Part shown: in pieces, positions 8,037 through 16,503 of the stretch
Numbering within the stretch: the stretch's first letter is position 1
Layout of the letters: each line of letters starts with the position of its first letter
Notes under the pieces: model-generated
Databases searched by the model: none
What the model was told of the DNA's origin: nothing
What the model saw: only the letters and a program-made list of their open reading frames with translations
Program-made: the position numbers and the translations under genes
Assembly: GCA_963723205.1 (NCBI GenBank)
Contig: CAVRQC010000044.1
Coordinates: 1-64,000 of the forward strand
DNA: 64,000 nt
Reading direction: 5' to 3'
DNA from: CAVQBP01 sp963723205
Lineage (GTDB): Bacteria > Bacteroidota > Ignavibacteria > Ignavibacteriales > Ignavibacteriaceae

Positions 8037-8507
8037 ATGGAAACAAAGTCTATCGCCCTGGTTGCTCACGATAACCGGAAAAAAGACCTGGTTGAATGGG
8101 TCGAGTGGAATTACCTGCAGCTCAAAGACCATAAATTAATTTGTACAGGTACAACTGGAAAATTAGTTGAAGAAGCTATTAAAGCCAAAAATGGAGTTAC
8201 AAGTAAACTAGAAGTAAATATGACCAAGTTAAAATCAGGACCACTGGGAGGTGATCAGCAGTTAGGTGCATTAATTGCGGAAGGTAAAATTGATATCATA
8301 ATCTTTTTCTGGGATCCGATGGAACCACAGCCGCACGATGTTGATGTTAAGGCATTATTGAGAATAGCGGTTTTGTACAATGTTCCCACAGCTTGTAACA
8401 GGGCGACTGCAGATTTTATTATCTCATCTAATTTATATAAAGAGAAATATACACCTACAATAAAAGACTATTCTAATTATATAAAACGGCCGCTGAATAT
8501 TGATTGA
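8037..8507 (+). CDS. mgsA: Methylglyoxal synthase
   Basis: 156 residues from ATG 8037, which has an AGGAA ribosome site at 8024-8028; a GTG at 8001 would add twelve unusual residues. The family landmarks are complete: His11-Asp12 in ALVAHDNRKKDL, the phosphate-binding CTGTTG (residues 36-41), SGPLGGDQQ with the catalytic Asp73, and DPMEPQPHDVDVKALLR with His100. It converts dihydroxyacetone phosphate to methylglyoxal and phosphate, a bypass of lower glycolysis when phosphate is short. Cytosolic, apparently monocistronic. Confidence 0.96.
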   Translation: METKSIALVAHDNRKKDLVEWVEWNYLQLKDHKLICTGTTGKLVEEAIKAKNGVTSKLEVNMTKLKSGPLGGDQQLGALIAEGKIDIIIFFWDPMEPQPHDVDVKALLRIAVLYNVPTACNRATADFIISSNLYKEKYTPTIKDYSNYIKRPLNID

Positions 8508-8882
8508 CCAAAATACTAGCAAATGGCCTGGATTTAAGTTCAATCATTTTGTCTTTCTTTATTGAATCATGACTTTATTAAAAAGTTCTTAATGATAATT
8601 TGTGTACTGAGTGTTTTATTGGTTAAAATAAGAAAATGTATTTTACCACTAAGGCACAAAGGACACTAAGAATCACTAAGTATTCCAATTATTATATTGA
8701 AATAACACAAAATTTTGGCTATTCTTATAAAAGTTGTAATCTCATATTTCAATTCATAACAATATTCTTCCACTCAACACAAATTTTGGATGTCCAGCAG
8801 GCTTTTTTAATAGATTGCAGCTAATCATTGTAACCATTTATTTAAAGATTTCGTCTTAATCAAAAAAAGAAGGAAAAATAGC
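8508..8882. other. Gene-free stretch with one copy of an interspersed repeat
   Basis: No credible gene. A short frame over the repeat (reading TTKAQRTLRITK) has no ribosome site and is the typical by-product of this repeat type. The right part is AT-rich and ends in AAAGAAGG, a ribosome site for the following efflux adaptor at 8883. Confidence 0.6.
8641..8680. repeat. CACTAAG-type interspersed repeat, left of efflux operon
   Basis: The unit begins TTTTACCACTAAGGCACAAA and continues GGACACTAAGAATCACTAAG. A close relative, in both orientations, lies at 13236-13311 immediately after the RND pump, so copies bracket the adaptor/pump pair. The pattern (ACCACTAAG-GACACTAAG-ATCACTAAG) is internally periodic. 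Confidence 0.65.
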
Positions 8883-10085
8883 ATGAAGAAGCAGCTTATA
8901 ATTAAAATCAGTTCAGTTGTGGTAATAATTGCTGCCGGTTTTTTGGGGATGACTGCTCTCAGCTCTTCCAATAAACACAGCAACGAGCGTGTTTCAAAAC
9001 CCGAAGTAAGAACAGTAAATACAAAAGCGGTAGAATTCGGTGATCATATACTTCAGATAGAAGGAAACGGAGTAATAGTATCCCAAAGGATGCTTAATAT
9101 TGTTTCCGAAGCTAACGGTATAGTACTCTATGCAAAGAACAATCTAAAGGACGGAACTTTTGCAAAAGAAGGCGAATTAATTCTTGATATCGATTCGAGG
9201 GAAGTTGAAAATAACCTGTATTCCTTAAGATCTTCATTCATGAATGCAGTCGCATCCATTCTGCCGGATATGAAGATTGAAGATAAACAGGTTTATCAAA
9301 AATGGTTCAATTATTTCAACAATATAGAAATTAAAAAGGATCTCCCCGAACTCCCTCATGTAACCAATCAGCAGGAAAAGATAAAACTGAGTTCAAGAGA
9401 TATTTTTACAAAATATTATTCAGCAAAGAACCAGGAGATACTCCTTTCTAAGTATAAAATTAAAGCTCCTTTTGACGGGTTCATAACATCAAACGGAATT
9501 ATTGAAAACAGCTATATATCTAAAGGACAGAATTTATTTTCTATAAGCGATGCAAAGAATCTTGAAATCGCAGTTCCACTGCTGGTTGACGATATCAATA
9601 TGATTAATTTTTCAAAAACTCCTTCTGTTAAGATATATTCCAATAAAAGCGACAATGATTTTATGTATGGAAAAATTTTAAGGAAAGAAACAAACCTTGA
9701 CAGGAATTCACAGACTCTAAATGTTTATGTTTCTTTTAACAACAAAAGTTTGAATCCATATTTTCTCCCGGGAAATTATGTCAACCTGAAAATTGAAGGA
9801 AAACATCTTAAGAATGTTGCGGCCATACCGCGTAACCTTGTTGATAACGACGGTTTCGTTTATACAATGAAAAGCGGAAAGCTTGCAAAAGAGGAAGTTG
9901 ATTTGATCACTGTCCAGGGAAATAAAGCCATAATTAAAAATACTATTCCCGCAAACACAGTTTTAGTAACTACTATTCTGCAGAAGCCATTGATTGGCAT
10001 GGAGATACAATCTTCGGATAAGACAGCAAAAACTCAGAAAAAGAAAACAGATGTTTCAGCAGATCAGTTATCAAAATTAGATTAA
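8883..10085 (+). CDS. RND efflux periplasmic adaptor (membrane fusion protein)
   Basis: 400 residues. An N-terminal membrane anchor (KKQLIIKISSVVVIIAAGFLGMTAL) leads to a HlyD/AcrA-type body: lipoyl-like half IVSEANGIVLYAKNN and its partner YKIKAPFDGFITSNG around a helical hairpin, then beta-barrel and membrane-proximal domains. It bridges the inner-membrane pump to an outer-membrane channel. The pump gene follows after 17 bases. The hairpin portion is longer than usual. A lysine-rich C-terminal tail (TAKTQKKKTDVSADQL) is probably disordered. No TolC gene is adjacent, so a channel encoded elsewhere, possibly the one at 47.4 kb, would complete it. Confidence 0.9.
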   Translation: MKKQLIIKISSVVVIIAAGFLGMTALSSSNKHSNERVSKPEVRTVNTKAVEFGDHILQIEGNGVIVSQRMLNIVSEANGIVLYAKNNLKDGTFAKEGELILDIDSREVENNLYSLRSSFMNAVASILPDMKIEDKQVYQKWFNYFNNIEIKKDLPELPHVTNQQEKIKLSSRDIFTKYYSAKNQEILLSKYKIKAPFDGFITSNGIIENSYISKGQNLFSISDAKNLEIAVPLLVDDINMINFSKTPSVKIYSNKSDNDFMYGKILRKETNLDRNSQTLNVYVSFNNKSLNPYFLPGNYVNLKIEGKHLKNVAAIPRNLVDNDGFVYTMKSGKLAKEEVDLITVQGNKAIIKNTIPANTVLVTTILQKPLIGMEIQSSDKTAKTQKKKTDVSADQLSKLD

Positions 10086-10102
10086 CATAACCGGGTTTTA
10101 AT

Positions 10103-13100
10103 ATGAATTCAAAATTAATACAATATTTTATAAAACATTCAATAATTACCAACTGGGTTGTGCTGGTAATATGCATGGCAGGTATCTTCGCTTTATTTAA
10201 GCTTGAGAAAAGAATAAACCCTAAAATGGAAATCGATCAGATATCGATCGATGTCCCCTACCCCGGTGCTTCCGCAGTTGAAGTTGAAGAAGGAATCATA
10301 ATAAAAATAGAAGAAGCATTGCGCGGTATTGAAGGGATTGAAAAGGTTTATTCAACATCCCAGGATAATTATGGTTATTTAAATGTCCGGATCTTACCCG
10401 GTTATGATATGAATAAAGCTATCCAGGATGTAAAGAATGCAGTAAATTCAATTAATTCATATCCAACGGAAGCTGAGAAACCGATAGTTTACCAGGATAC
10501 TCAATGGAACCGCGGTATAATGCTCAGCATTTACGGACCCGAAGATCTATTTACACTTAAAAAAATAGTTGAGGAGTTCCGGGATGCTCTCCTAAAAACA
10601 GGGAAAATATCTAATGTTCAAATGTGGGGAATTCCCGAAAGAGAATTTTCTATAGAGATATCCCCTGAAAATTTGATAAGGTATAAATTAACTATTGAAG
10701 ATATTTCAAAGGCAATCAGGAATTCCAATTTAAATATTTCTTCAGGTTCCGTATTAACCGACCAGGAAGAGATTCTTATCAGATCCTACAACAAAAAATA
10801 TCAAGCCTCTGATCTTAAAAAGATTGAAGTTGTATCATCAATAAACGGACAAAAAATAAAGCTTGCCGATATATGCAATGTAAAGGAACAGTGGCCTGAA
10901 AACAGGTTTTATTCGGAATACAACGGAAGAAAATCCGTGGGCTTTAATGTAATGTACAACAATAATGAAGATGTTGTTGAAGTTGTAAAAGCAACTGAAA
11001 ATGTAGCAAAACAATTTGAAGCTAAATACGGCAATTTAGTTCATTTTAATTCTTTCATAAAAGAAACAGATGAGCTGCAGGAACGAATCGACTTAATGAG
11101 CCAGAACGGTCTGTTGGGATTATTCTTAGTAGTTCTTCTGCTTGGTATCTTTTTAAATTCACGCGTAGCTTTCTGGGTAGCTTTGGGTATTCCGATTTCA
11201 CTTCTCGGCATGTTCTTCACCTTATGGGTATTGGGAATAACTATAAATGAAATGAGCTTGTTCGGAATTATTATGGTTATAGGTATACTTGTAGATGATG
11301 GAATTGTGATCGGTGAAAGTATCTATTCGCAGTGGGAGAAGCATGGTAAAACACCGATACGCGCTGCGATTGACGGTACTATGGATGTTATAAAACCGGT
11401 TTCAATTTCAGTATTTACTACAATGGTAGCTTTTATACCCTACTTTTATTTTTACGGAGAGCTCGGCAAATTCGTTTGGGAAATTGCTGCAGTAGTAATT
11501 ATTTCACTTGCTTTTTCACTTGTTGAAGCATTGATAATACTTCCTGCACACCTGGCGCATTCAAAAGCCCTTCATGTTAACACAAGGGATAACAACCTGT
11601 TTGTAAGAATCCGCCAGTCGATCGATAAAGCACTGGAGATATTTCTTTATAAAGTTTATAAGAAATTCCTTGCTTTTTCTTTAAAGAACAGGTGGGCTGT
11701 TTCGGCAGGAGTTTTTGCTGTGATTTTATTAATTGTGGGATTATTCCAGGGTTCACATGTAAGAGCACAATTTTTCCCTGACCTGGAGCCTCCTTATGCA
11801 AGGATCCAGGTTGAAATGCCTGCAGGTACATCAGCAGAAGTAGCAAATAAAATAAGATATAAAATGATCGATAAATCATTAAAGTTTGCAAAAGACTGGG
11901 ATATTCCTGAAAAAGGTAAACTAAGCCCGATACAGAATTACACTTCCTGGATGAACGGCGGAACAATAAATATATTCTTTGTACTCCCCTCTTCCGGTGA
12001 AAGAGGATATTCAATCGGAGAATTCTCGGATGCATTGAGTGAATATATTGGAAATGTACCTGAAGCAGAAAACGTTACTGTAGGAGGATGGTCATTCGGA
12101 GGAAGTCCTATCTCAGTTAGATTCCAGAGCTCCGATTATTCCCAGCTTTTAAAAGCAAAAGATTTACTTAAAGATGAATTGAAAAAGATCGACGGTGTTA
12201 AAGATATTCGTGATGATACGCCATTGGGAAATAATGAATTTATAGTAACTCTTAAACCTAAAGGAAAAGCTCTCGGGTTCACTTTAAGAGATTTAACTGC
12301 ACAGTTAAGACAAGGATTTTACGGACAGGAAGTGATGAGACTCCAGAGAGGAAGAGACGAAGTTAAGGTATGGGTCAGGTTCACTAAAGATGACAGGGTT
12401 TCAATCAGCCAGATTGAAAATCTGAAAATGAGAACTCCTACAGGTGATTATGTACCTTTCAAAGAGGTTGCAGACTATAAAATTCAAAGAAGCTTAAGAA
12501 GAATAAGGCATGAAAACGGCGAACGGTCTGTTACCGTTTATGCAAACCTTGATTATTCAAAAAATGATCTGGCTGTAATTTTAGGTGATTTGAATTCTAC
12601 TACAATACCCAAAATACTATCAAAGGTAGATGGAGTAAGCAGAAGCTACAGCGGTCAATCGGAAGAAGTCAATAAAATGATCGGTTCAATGACCTATTCA
12701 ATGGCTATTGCCATGCTTGTTATATTTACAATTTTAATGTTCTTATTAAAATCATACCTTCAGACTTTGTTAATTATGAGCTTAATCCCGTTAGGTGTAA
12801 TAGGAGCAATACTGGGACACTTTATAATGGGAATACCGGTTTCAATTCTTTCATTCCTCGGGATAGTAGCGTTAGCCGGTATTATTATTAATGACTCTGT
12901 AGTTATGCTGGACAGGTTTAATAAATTGATCCGAAGCGGGGAAGATATTTTTGAAGCATTACTTGATGCAGGTGTAACCAGGTTCCGCCCGATTGTATTA
13001 ACAACTATCACAACTGCAGCAGGTCTGGCTCCTATAATTTTCCTCAGAAGTGAACAGGGACAGTTCCTGGCTCCTATGGCTGTATCAGTTGCGTTCGGTT

Positions 13101-13231
13101 TAATATTCGGAACAGTAATAACATTATTGATACTACCTTCAGCACTGTATGTTCTTAGTGATATAAGAGTTCTGTTCCACAAGAATAAAACCAGGAACGA
13201 ACTGGAACCGGCTTACAAGACAATTGAATAA
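10103..13231 (+). CDS. RND-family multidrug efflux pump, inner-membrane subunit
   Basis: 1042 residues, AcrB/HAE1 length. The topology is the classic 1+5 / 1+5 membrane helices with two large periplasmic loops. The membrane proton-relay pair is kept as Asp398-Asp399 in GILVDDGIVIGES. The N-terminus lacks the usual long amphipathic helix and opens with KHSIITNWVVLVICMAGIFALF. The second half carries GIIINDSVVMLDRFNKLI in the tenth helix. It exports hydrophobic compounds or metals using the proton gradient together with the preceding adaptor. Substrate cannot be told from sequence. Confidence 0.93.
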   Translation: MNSKLIQYFIKHSIITNWVVLVICMAGIFALFKLEKRINPKMEIDQISIDVPYPGASAVEVEEGIIIKIEEALRGIEGIEKVYSTSQDNYGYLNVRILPGYDMNKAIQDVKNAVNSINSYPTEAEKPIVYQDTQWNRGIMLSIYGPEDLFTLKKIVEEFRDALLKTGKISNVQMWGIPEREFSIEISPENLIRYKLTIEDISKAIRNSNLNISSGSVLTDQEEILIRSYNKKYQASDLKKIEVVSSINGQKIKLADICNVKEQWPENRFYSEYNGRKSVGFNVMYNNNEDVVEVVKATENVAKQFEAKYGNLVHFNSFIKETDELQERIDLMSQNGLLGLFLVVLLLGIFLNSRVAFWVALGIPISLLGMFFTLWVLGITINEMSLFGIIMVIGILVDDGIVIGESIYSQWEKHGKTPIRAAIDGTMDVIKPVSISVFTTMVAFIPYFYFYGELGKFVWEIAAVVIISLAFSLVEALIILPAHLAHSKALHVNTRDNNLFVRIRQSIDKALEIFLYKVYKKFLAFSLKNRWAVSAGVFAVILLIVGLFQGSHVRAQFFPDLEPPYARIQVEMPAGTSAEVANKIRYKMIDKSLKFAKDWDIPEKGKLSPIQNYTSWMNGGTINIFFVLPSSGERGYSIGEFSDALSEYIGNVPEAENVTVGGWSFGGSPISVRFQSSDYSQLLKAKDLLKDELKKIDGVKDIRDDTPLGNNEFIVTLKPKGKALGFTLRDLTAQLRQGFYGQEVMRLQRGRDEVKVWVRFTKDDRVSISQIENLKMRTPTGDYVPFKEVADYKIQRSLRRIRHENGERSVTVYANLDYSKNDLAVILGDLNSTTIPKILSKVDGVSRSYSGQSEEVNKMIGSMTYSMAIAMLVIFTILMFLLKSYLQTLLIMSLIPLGVIGAILGHFIMGIPVSILSFLGIVALAGIIINDSVVMLDRFNKLIRSGEDIFEALLDAGVTRFRPIVLTTITTAAGLAPIIFLRSEQGQFLAPMAVSVAFGLIFGTVITLLILPSALYVLSDIRVLFHKNKTRNELEPAYKTIE

Positions 13232-13235
13232 TTCT

Positions 13236-13311
13236 TTGTGAGACTTAGTGGACTAAGTGTCTTAGTGGTAAATTAACCACTGAGACACTAAGAACACTAA
13301 AAATCACTAAG
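13236..13311. repeat. Inverted pair of CACTAAG-type repeats after the efflux operon
   Basis: A reverse copy (13236-13270, ending CTTAGTGGTA) and a forward copy (13275-13311, starting AACCACTGAGACACTAAG) face each other. GTGTCTTAGTGGT (13257-13269) pairs with ACCACTGAGACAC (13276-13288) at 12 of 13 positions plus one G-T pair, giving a strong hairpin 26 bases after the pump stop. There is no T-run, so it is not a canonical terminator, but it could protect the mRNA end. Confidence 0.65.
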
Positions 13312-14032
13312 TTCATTGTAAATCTCATCCCTCTAATATTTTATCCAAGACTGATGGTTTAAATCTTGTTTAAGGTAAAATTAAGCTGCACCTCTTCCCT
13401 GCTCCTTTTGTCATATTGACACATATATTTGAGCAGGCCTTTTAAAGGCCGGGTGAAGGCCAATCAAAGGCCAATTGTAGAGAAAAACTGGTTTAGAAAA
13501 AAATCTGCATATTTGAGCCGAGAACAAACTTTTTAAAAAGACAGAATCCCGGATAGTTGACAAAATGACAATGGAAAATCGTAATAATTACTTTCTCCAA
13601 TCATACCATAAATACTTACTCCGGTCTTTATCCGGATTATAATTAAATGTAGTTATTTCTCTATGATAATAAGATTTTCCTTGCCAATTAATGATAAAAA
13701 GAGTTAATTTGTAATAATCATGATTATTTACGGGGAACATACGGGAGCTTACTTAGATTCTATTCTGAATTTTATAGAAAAGAAAATATACACGCATAGA
13801 GATTTGGTAAACTTTATACTTTGTGTCCATACATTATTATTAGATTTAATAATTTAATATATAGTTAGCTACTTTACTAAAAATGAGCCTAGTGATTAAT
13901 TTTAAAAAAATGATGTAAATGCTATAATGTATTTATTTCTTAATAATAGCACGTTTATTGAGAATGTTATGCACCTCTACAACAGGGATTTTATGAATAG
14001 ACCATAATCTAATAAAAAACAACGGAATCTAT
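13312..14032. other. Gene-free region between efflux operon and DUF2130 gene
   Basis: About 720 bases with stops in all frames and no recognisable gene. At 13434-13479 there are four GGCC sites in 46 bases, three of them as AAGGCC in a loosely repeated context. The rest is AT-rich. No RNA gene or IS end was identified. Confidence 0.4.
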
Positions 14033-15310
14033 ATGAACGAAATAATTTGTCCAAATTGTAAAAAGGTTTTTAAAGTTGATGAGGCTGGTTTCGCTGATAT
14101 TCTAAAGCAAGTTCGAGATCATCAATTTGAAGAAGAATTGCAAAAGCGATTAAACCTTGCGGAAAACGAAAAGGAAATTGCTGTTAAGCTAGCTGAAGCA
14201 AATCTAAAAAATTCATTACAAGAAGAATTATCAAAAAAGGATAAGGAATTAGTTGAACTTAAAGCCAAGAATGAACGAGAAATTGCTGAAAAGTTGGCAA
14301 AGAAAGAATCTGAGATAGCGGAAATGAAATCAAAAATTGAGAACGCAGAGATGGACAAAAAACTTACAGTTACAGAGGCAATTCAAAAAATCGAAAAAGA
14401 ACGTGACGAGCTCGCCAATAATCTAAAAAATAAAGAAACGGAAAAGCAATTACTTGAAAAATCTTTAAATGAAAAATTTTCCGCTGAACTCAAGACAAAA
14501 GATGATATCATCAAGATGAAAGATGAAGAAATTGCTCTACGTAAAGATATGAAGCTAAAACTTTCGACTAAAATGATTGGCGAAACACTTGAACAACATT
14601 GCGAGACTGAATTCAACAAGCTACGTGCAACAGCATTTCAAAAAGCTTATTTTGAGAAAGACAACGATTCAAAGACTGGAAGTAAAGGTGATTATATATA
14701 CAGGGAAACAGATGAAGCTGGGAATGAAATCATTTCAATTATGTTTGAAATGAAGAATGAGGGAGACAAGACTGCTACAAAAAGAAGAAATGAAGATTTT
14801 TTTAAGGAATTGGACAAAGACCGAACAGAAAAGAATTGTGAATACGCAGTTCTCGTTACACTTTTGGAAGTGGAAAGCGAATTCTATAATTCAGGAATCG
14901 TTGATGTATCTCATAAATATAACAAAATGTATGTTGTTAGACCCCAATTTTTCATACCAATTATCACACTCCTAAGAAATGCTGCAATGAATTCGTTGAA
15001 GTATAAAGCCGAATTGGCTTTGGTGAGAAATCAAAATATTGATATTACAAATTTTGAAGAGAATATTAACTCGTTTAAGGAGGGATTTGCAAGAAACTAT
15101 GATCTAGCGAGTCGTAAATTTAAAACTGCGATTGACGAAATTGATAAAACCATTGATCATCTTCAAAAAACTAAAGAAGCATTGTTATCTTCAGAAAATA
15201 ATCTACGATTGGCTAATAATAAAGCAGAAGATCTAACTATAAAAAAATTAACACGTGGAAATCCCACTATGACAGCAAAGTTTGAAGAACTTTCTGATAA
15301 GACTAAGTAA
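14033..15310 (+). CDS. DUF2130 protein, coiled coil plus PD-(D/E)XK-like nuclease domain
   Basis: 425 residues. It opens with a half zinc-ribbon (ICPNCKKVF), continues with a highly charged coiled coil (about residues 30-180, Lys/Glu-rich) and then the DUF2130 core: LEQHCETEFNKLRA, YFEKDND, SKGDYIYRE and ISIMFEMKNEGD. The D...E-x-K pattern (GDYIYRE ... FEMKNE) is that of restriction-endonuclease-like folds. Family members are widespread and scattered, with proposed but unproven roles in DNA handling or defence. It stands alone, has no ribosome site of note, and begins the series of single genes separated by related intergenic repeats. Confidence 0.8.
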   Translation: MNEIICPNCKKVFKVDEAGFADILKQVRDHQFEEELQKRLNLAENEKEIAVKLAEANLKNSLQEELSKKDKELVELKAKNEREIAEKLAKKESEIAEMKSKIENAEMDKKLTVTEAIQKIEKERDELANNLKNKETEKQLLEKSLNEKFSAELKTKDDIIKMKDEEIALRKDMKLKLSTKMIGETLEQHCETEFNKLRATAFQKAYFEKDNDSKTGSKGDYIYRETDEAGNEIISIMFEMKNEGDKTATKRRNEDFFKELDKDRTEKNCEYAVLVTLLEVESEFYNSGIVDVSHKYNKMYVVRPQFFIPIITLLRNAAMNSLKYKAELALVRNQNIDITNFEENINSFKEGFARNYDLASRKFKTAIDEIDKTIDHLQKTKEALLSSENNLRLANNKAEDLTIKKLTRGNPTMTAKFEELSDKTK

Positions 15311-15355
15311 ATTTATGACGGCTGATGTAAAAAAACATTTAATTCTCAAAACGTA

Positions 15356-15437
15356 GCTAACATAGCAATTTAAGTTAAAAACATTTTATGCATTCGGCTT
15401 TTTATCTCTAAGAAGCTTTATACCATAGATGTTTAAA
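15356..15437. repeat. attC-like intergenic repeat, copy 0
   Basis: Left arm GCTAAC (15356-15361) and TTTAAG (15369-15374); right arm GCTTTA (15415-15420), ten bases, then GTTTAAA (15431-15437). The central TATGCATTCGGCTTTTTATC resembles ACGCATTGGGCTTCTGTC of the copy at 19.2 kb. The right-arm spacing (GCTTWA-N10-GTT) is the same in both. Confidence 0.4.
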
Positions 15438-15456
15438 GGTAAGAAAACTCATTAAT

Positions 15457-15726
15457 ATGAATAATGCAGCAAAAAGAATTTTCCTATTAATTATATTCTT
15501 CCTGACATCAAATTTATTCTTTACGCAAAGTTCTAATCCCGAAGCGAAAGAGCTTTATGCCGATAAAAATAATAAGATTGATTCTTTAATTCGTGTTACA
15601 AAAATAAATGACAAAACAATTTTAATATCGTTTGGCGCGGAATATCTAAATATTACTAAAATTAATTCAATATTGCGATTCCTTAAAAAAACTAAACAAG
15701 GAGTTAATAATGAAAACAGCTTTTAA
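15457..15726 (+). CDS. Small secreted protein, possibly a truncated metallo-beta-lactamase-fold protein
   Basis: 89 residues with a signal peptide (KRIFLLIIFFLTSNLFF). The mature part DSLIRVTKINDKTILISFGA resembles the first beta-strands of exported metallo-beta-lactamase-fold hydrolases in this lineage, but the metal-binding HxHxDH and everything after are absent, so if it is one it has lost most of its length. Its stop lies 17 bases inside the following gene. Identification is weak. Confidence 0.4.
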   Translation: MNNAAKRIFLLIIFFLTSNLFFTQSSNPEAKELYADKNNKIDSLIRVTKINDKTILISFGAEYLNITKINSILRFLKKTKQGVNNENSF

Positions 15727-16270
15727 ATATTTTTGTTTTTTTGTGTTCTTATTTTGTATTTCATTTTATCTGCCAAGGGGAGACAGCTACGCTCAAGAAA
15801 AAAAAATTTCAGCCGCTGAAAATGACACGCTTTTATCTGCTGCAAGGCAGTATATAAAAAATGTAAGATTTTGTGCTTTGGTTACAAATGACAGTACAGG
15901 TTTTCCTCATGTAAGAACAATGGATCCATTTCTGCCGGATGAAGACTGGATTATCTGGTTTGGTACAAATCCCCGAAGCAGGAAGGTAAATGAAATCAGA
16001 AATAATCCAAAAGTAGCCCTTTATTATACAGGCAACAAAGGGGAAGGCTATGTGACCATTACCGGTTATGCGAGTCTTGTCAATAATCAAAGTAAAAAAG
16101 ATAGTTTATGGAAGGATGAATGGTCAAGGTTTTATAAGAACAGAAAAGAAGATTATCTGCTCATAAAAGTAATACCAAAGAAACTTGAGATGATTGATTA
16201 CAAGCATGGTATTTTTGGAAATAAGGAAACATGGGAAACACCTTCCGCTGTTTTTAACGCAAATCATTAA
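15710..16270 (+). CDS. Exported pyridoxamine 5'-phosphate oxidase-like flavin-binding protein
   Basis: 186 residues. A signal peptide of about 30 residues (FKYFCFFVFLFCISFYLPRG...YAQ) precedes a split-barrel FMN-binding domain: FCALVTNDSTGFPHVRTMD, DWIIWFGTNPRSRKVNEIR and KVALYYTGNKGEGYVTITGYA. This is the general-stress-protein-26/PNPOx-like fold, which binds FMN, F420 or haem; the exported form has no assigned substrate. It has a good ribosome site (AAGGAG at 15697-15702). It overlaps the preceding short gene by 17 bases. Confidence 0.82.
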   Translation: MKTAFKYFCFFVFLFCISFYLPRGDSYAQEKKISAAENDTLLSAARQYIKNVRFCALVTNDSTGFPHVRTMDPFLPDEDWIIWFGTNPRSRKVNEIRNNPKVALYYTGNKGEGYVTITGYASLVNNQSKKDSLWKDEWSRFYKNRKEDYLLIKVIPKKLEMIDYKHGIFGNKETWETPSAVFNANH

Positions 16271-16340
16271 CGAAAAACAATATTCATGTTTTTAAACATT
16301 AAAATAAAATATAGTAATTGCATATTACGTATTAGTTAAA

Positions 16341-16470
16341 GTCCTTTGACATATTCAGGATAAATTTTTTAAGCGTCCGGTTTCGGGCTTTGTTAGAAAG
16401 TCCGCCGGACAACCAGTCTTTGTTCTTCAAACCAGGGCTGTAAACCGGGCTGCGGCTTAAATGCAATATC
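16341..16470. repeat. Intergenic repeat, copy 1, with inserted hairpin
   Basis: Left block GTCCTTTGACATATTCAGGA then TAAATTTTTTAAGCG; right block GGGCTGCGGCTTAAATGCA (16447-16465). Compare the copies at 18.3, 18.8 and 19.2 kb. A GTCCGG/CCGGAC hairpin (16375-16380 with 16405-16410) lies between the blocks. ATTGCAT (16317-16323) further left complements ATGCAAT (16461-16467). Confidence 0.55.
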
Positions 16471-16503
16471 GATATACCACTAATTTAAGAATGAAGGTAT
16501 AAA

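Noticed and set aside
8636..8824. Short plus-strand frame reading TTKAQRTLRITK
   Set aside because: It is the translation of the CACTAAG interspersed repeat, has no ribosome site, and the same spurious peptide is typical of such repeats in many genomes.
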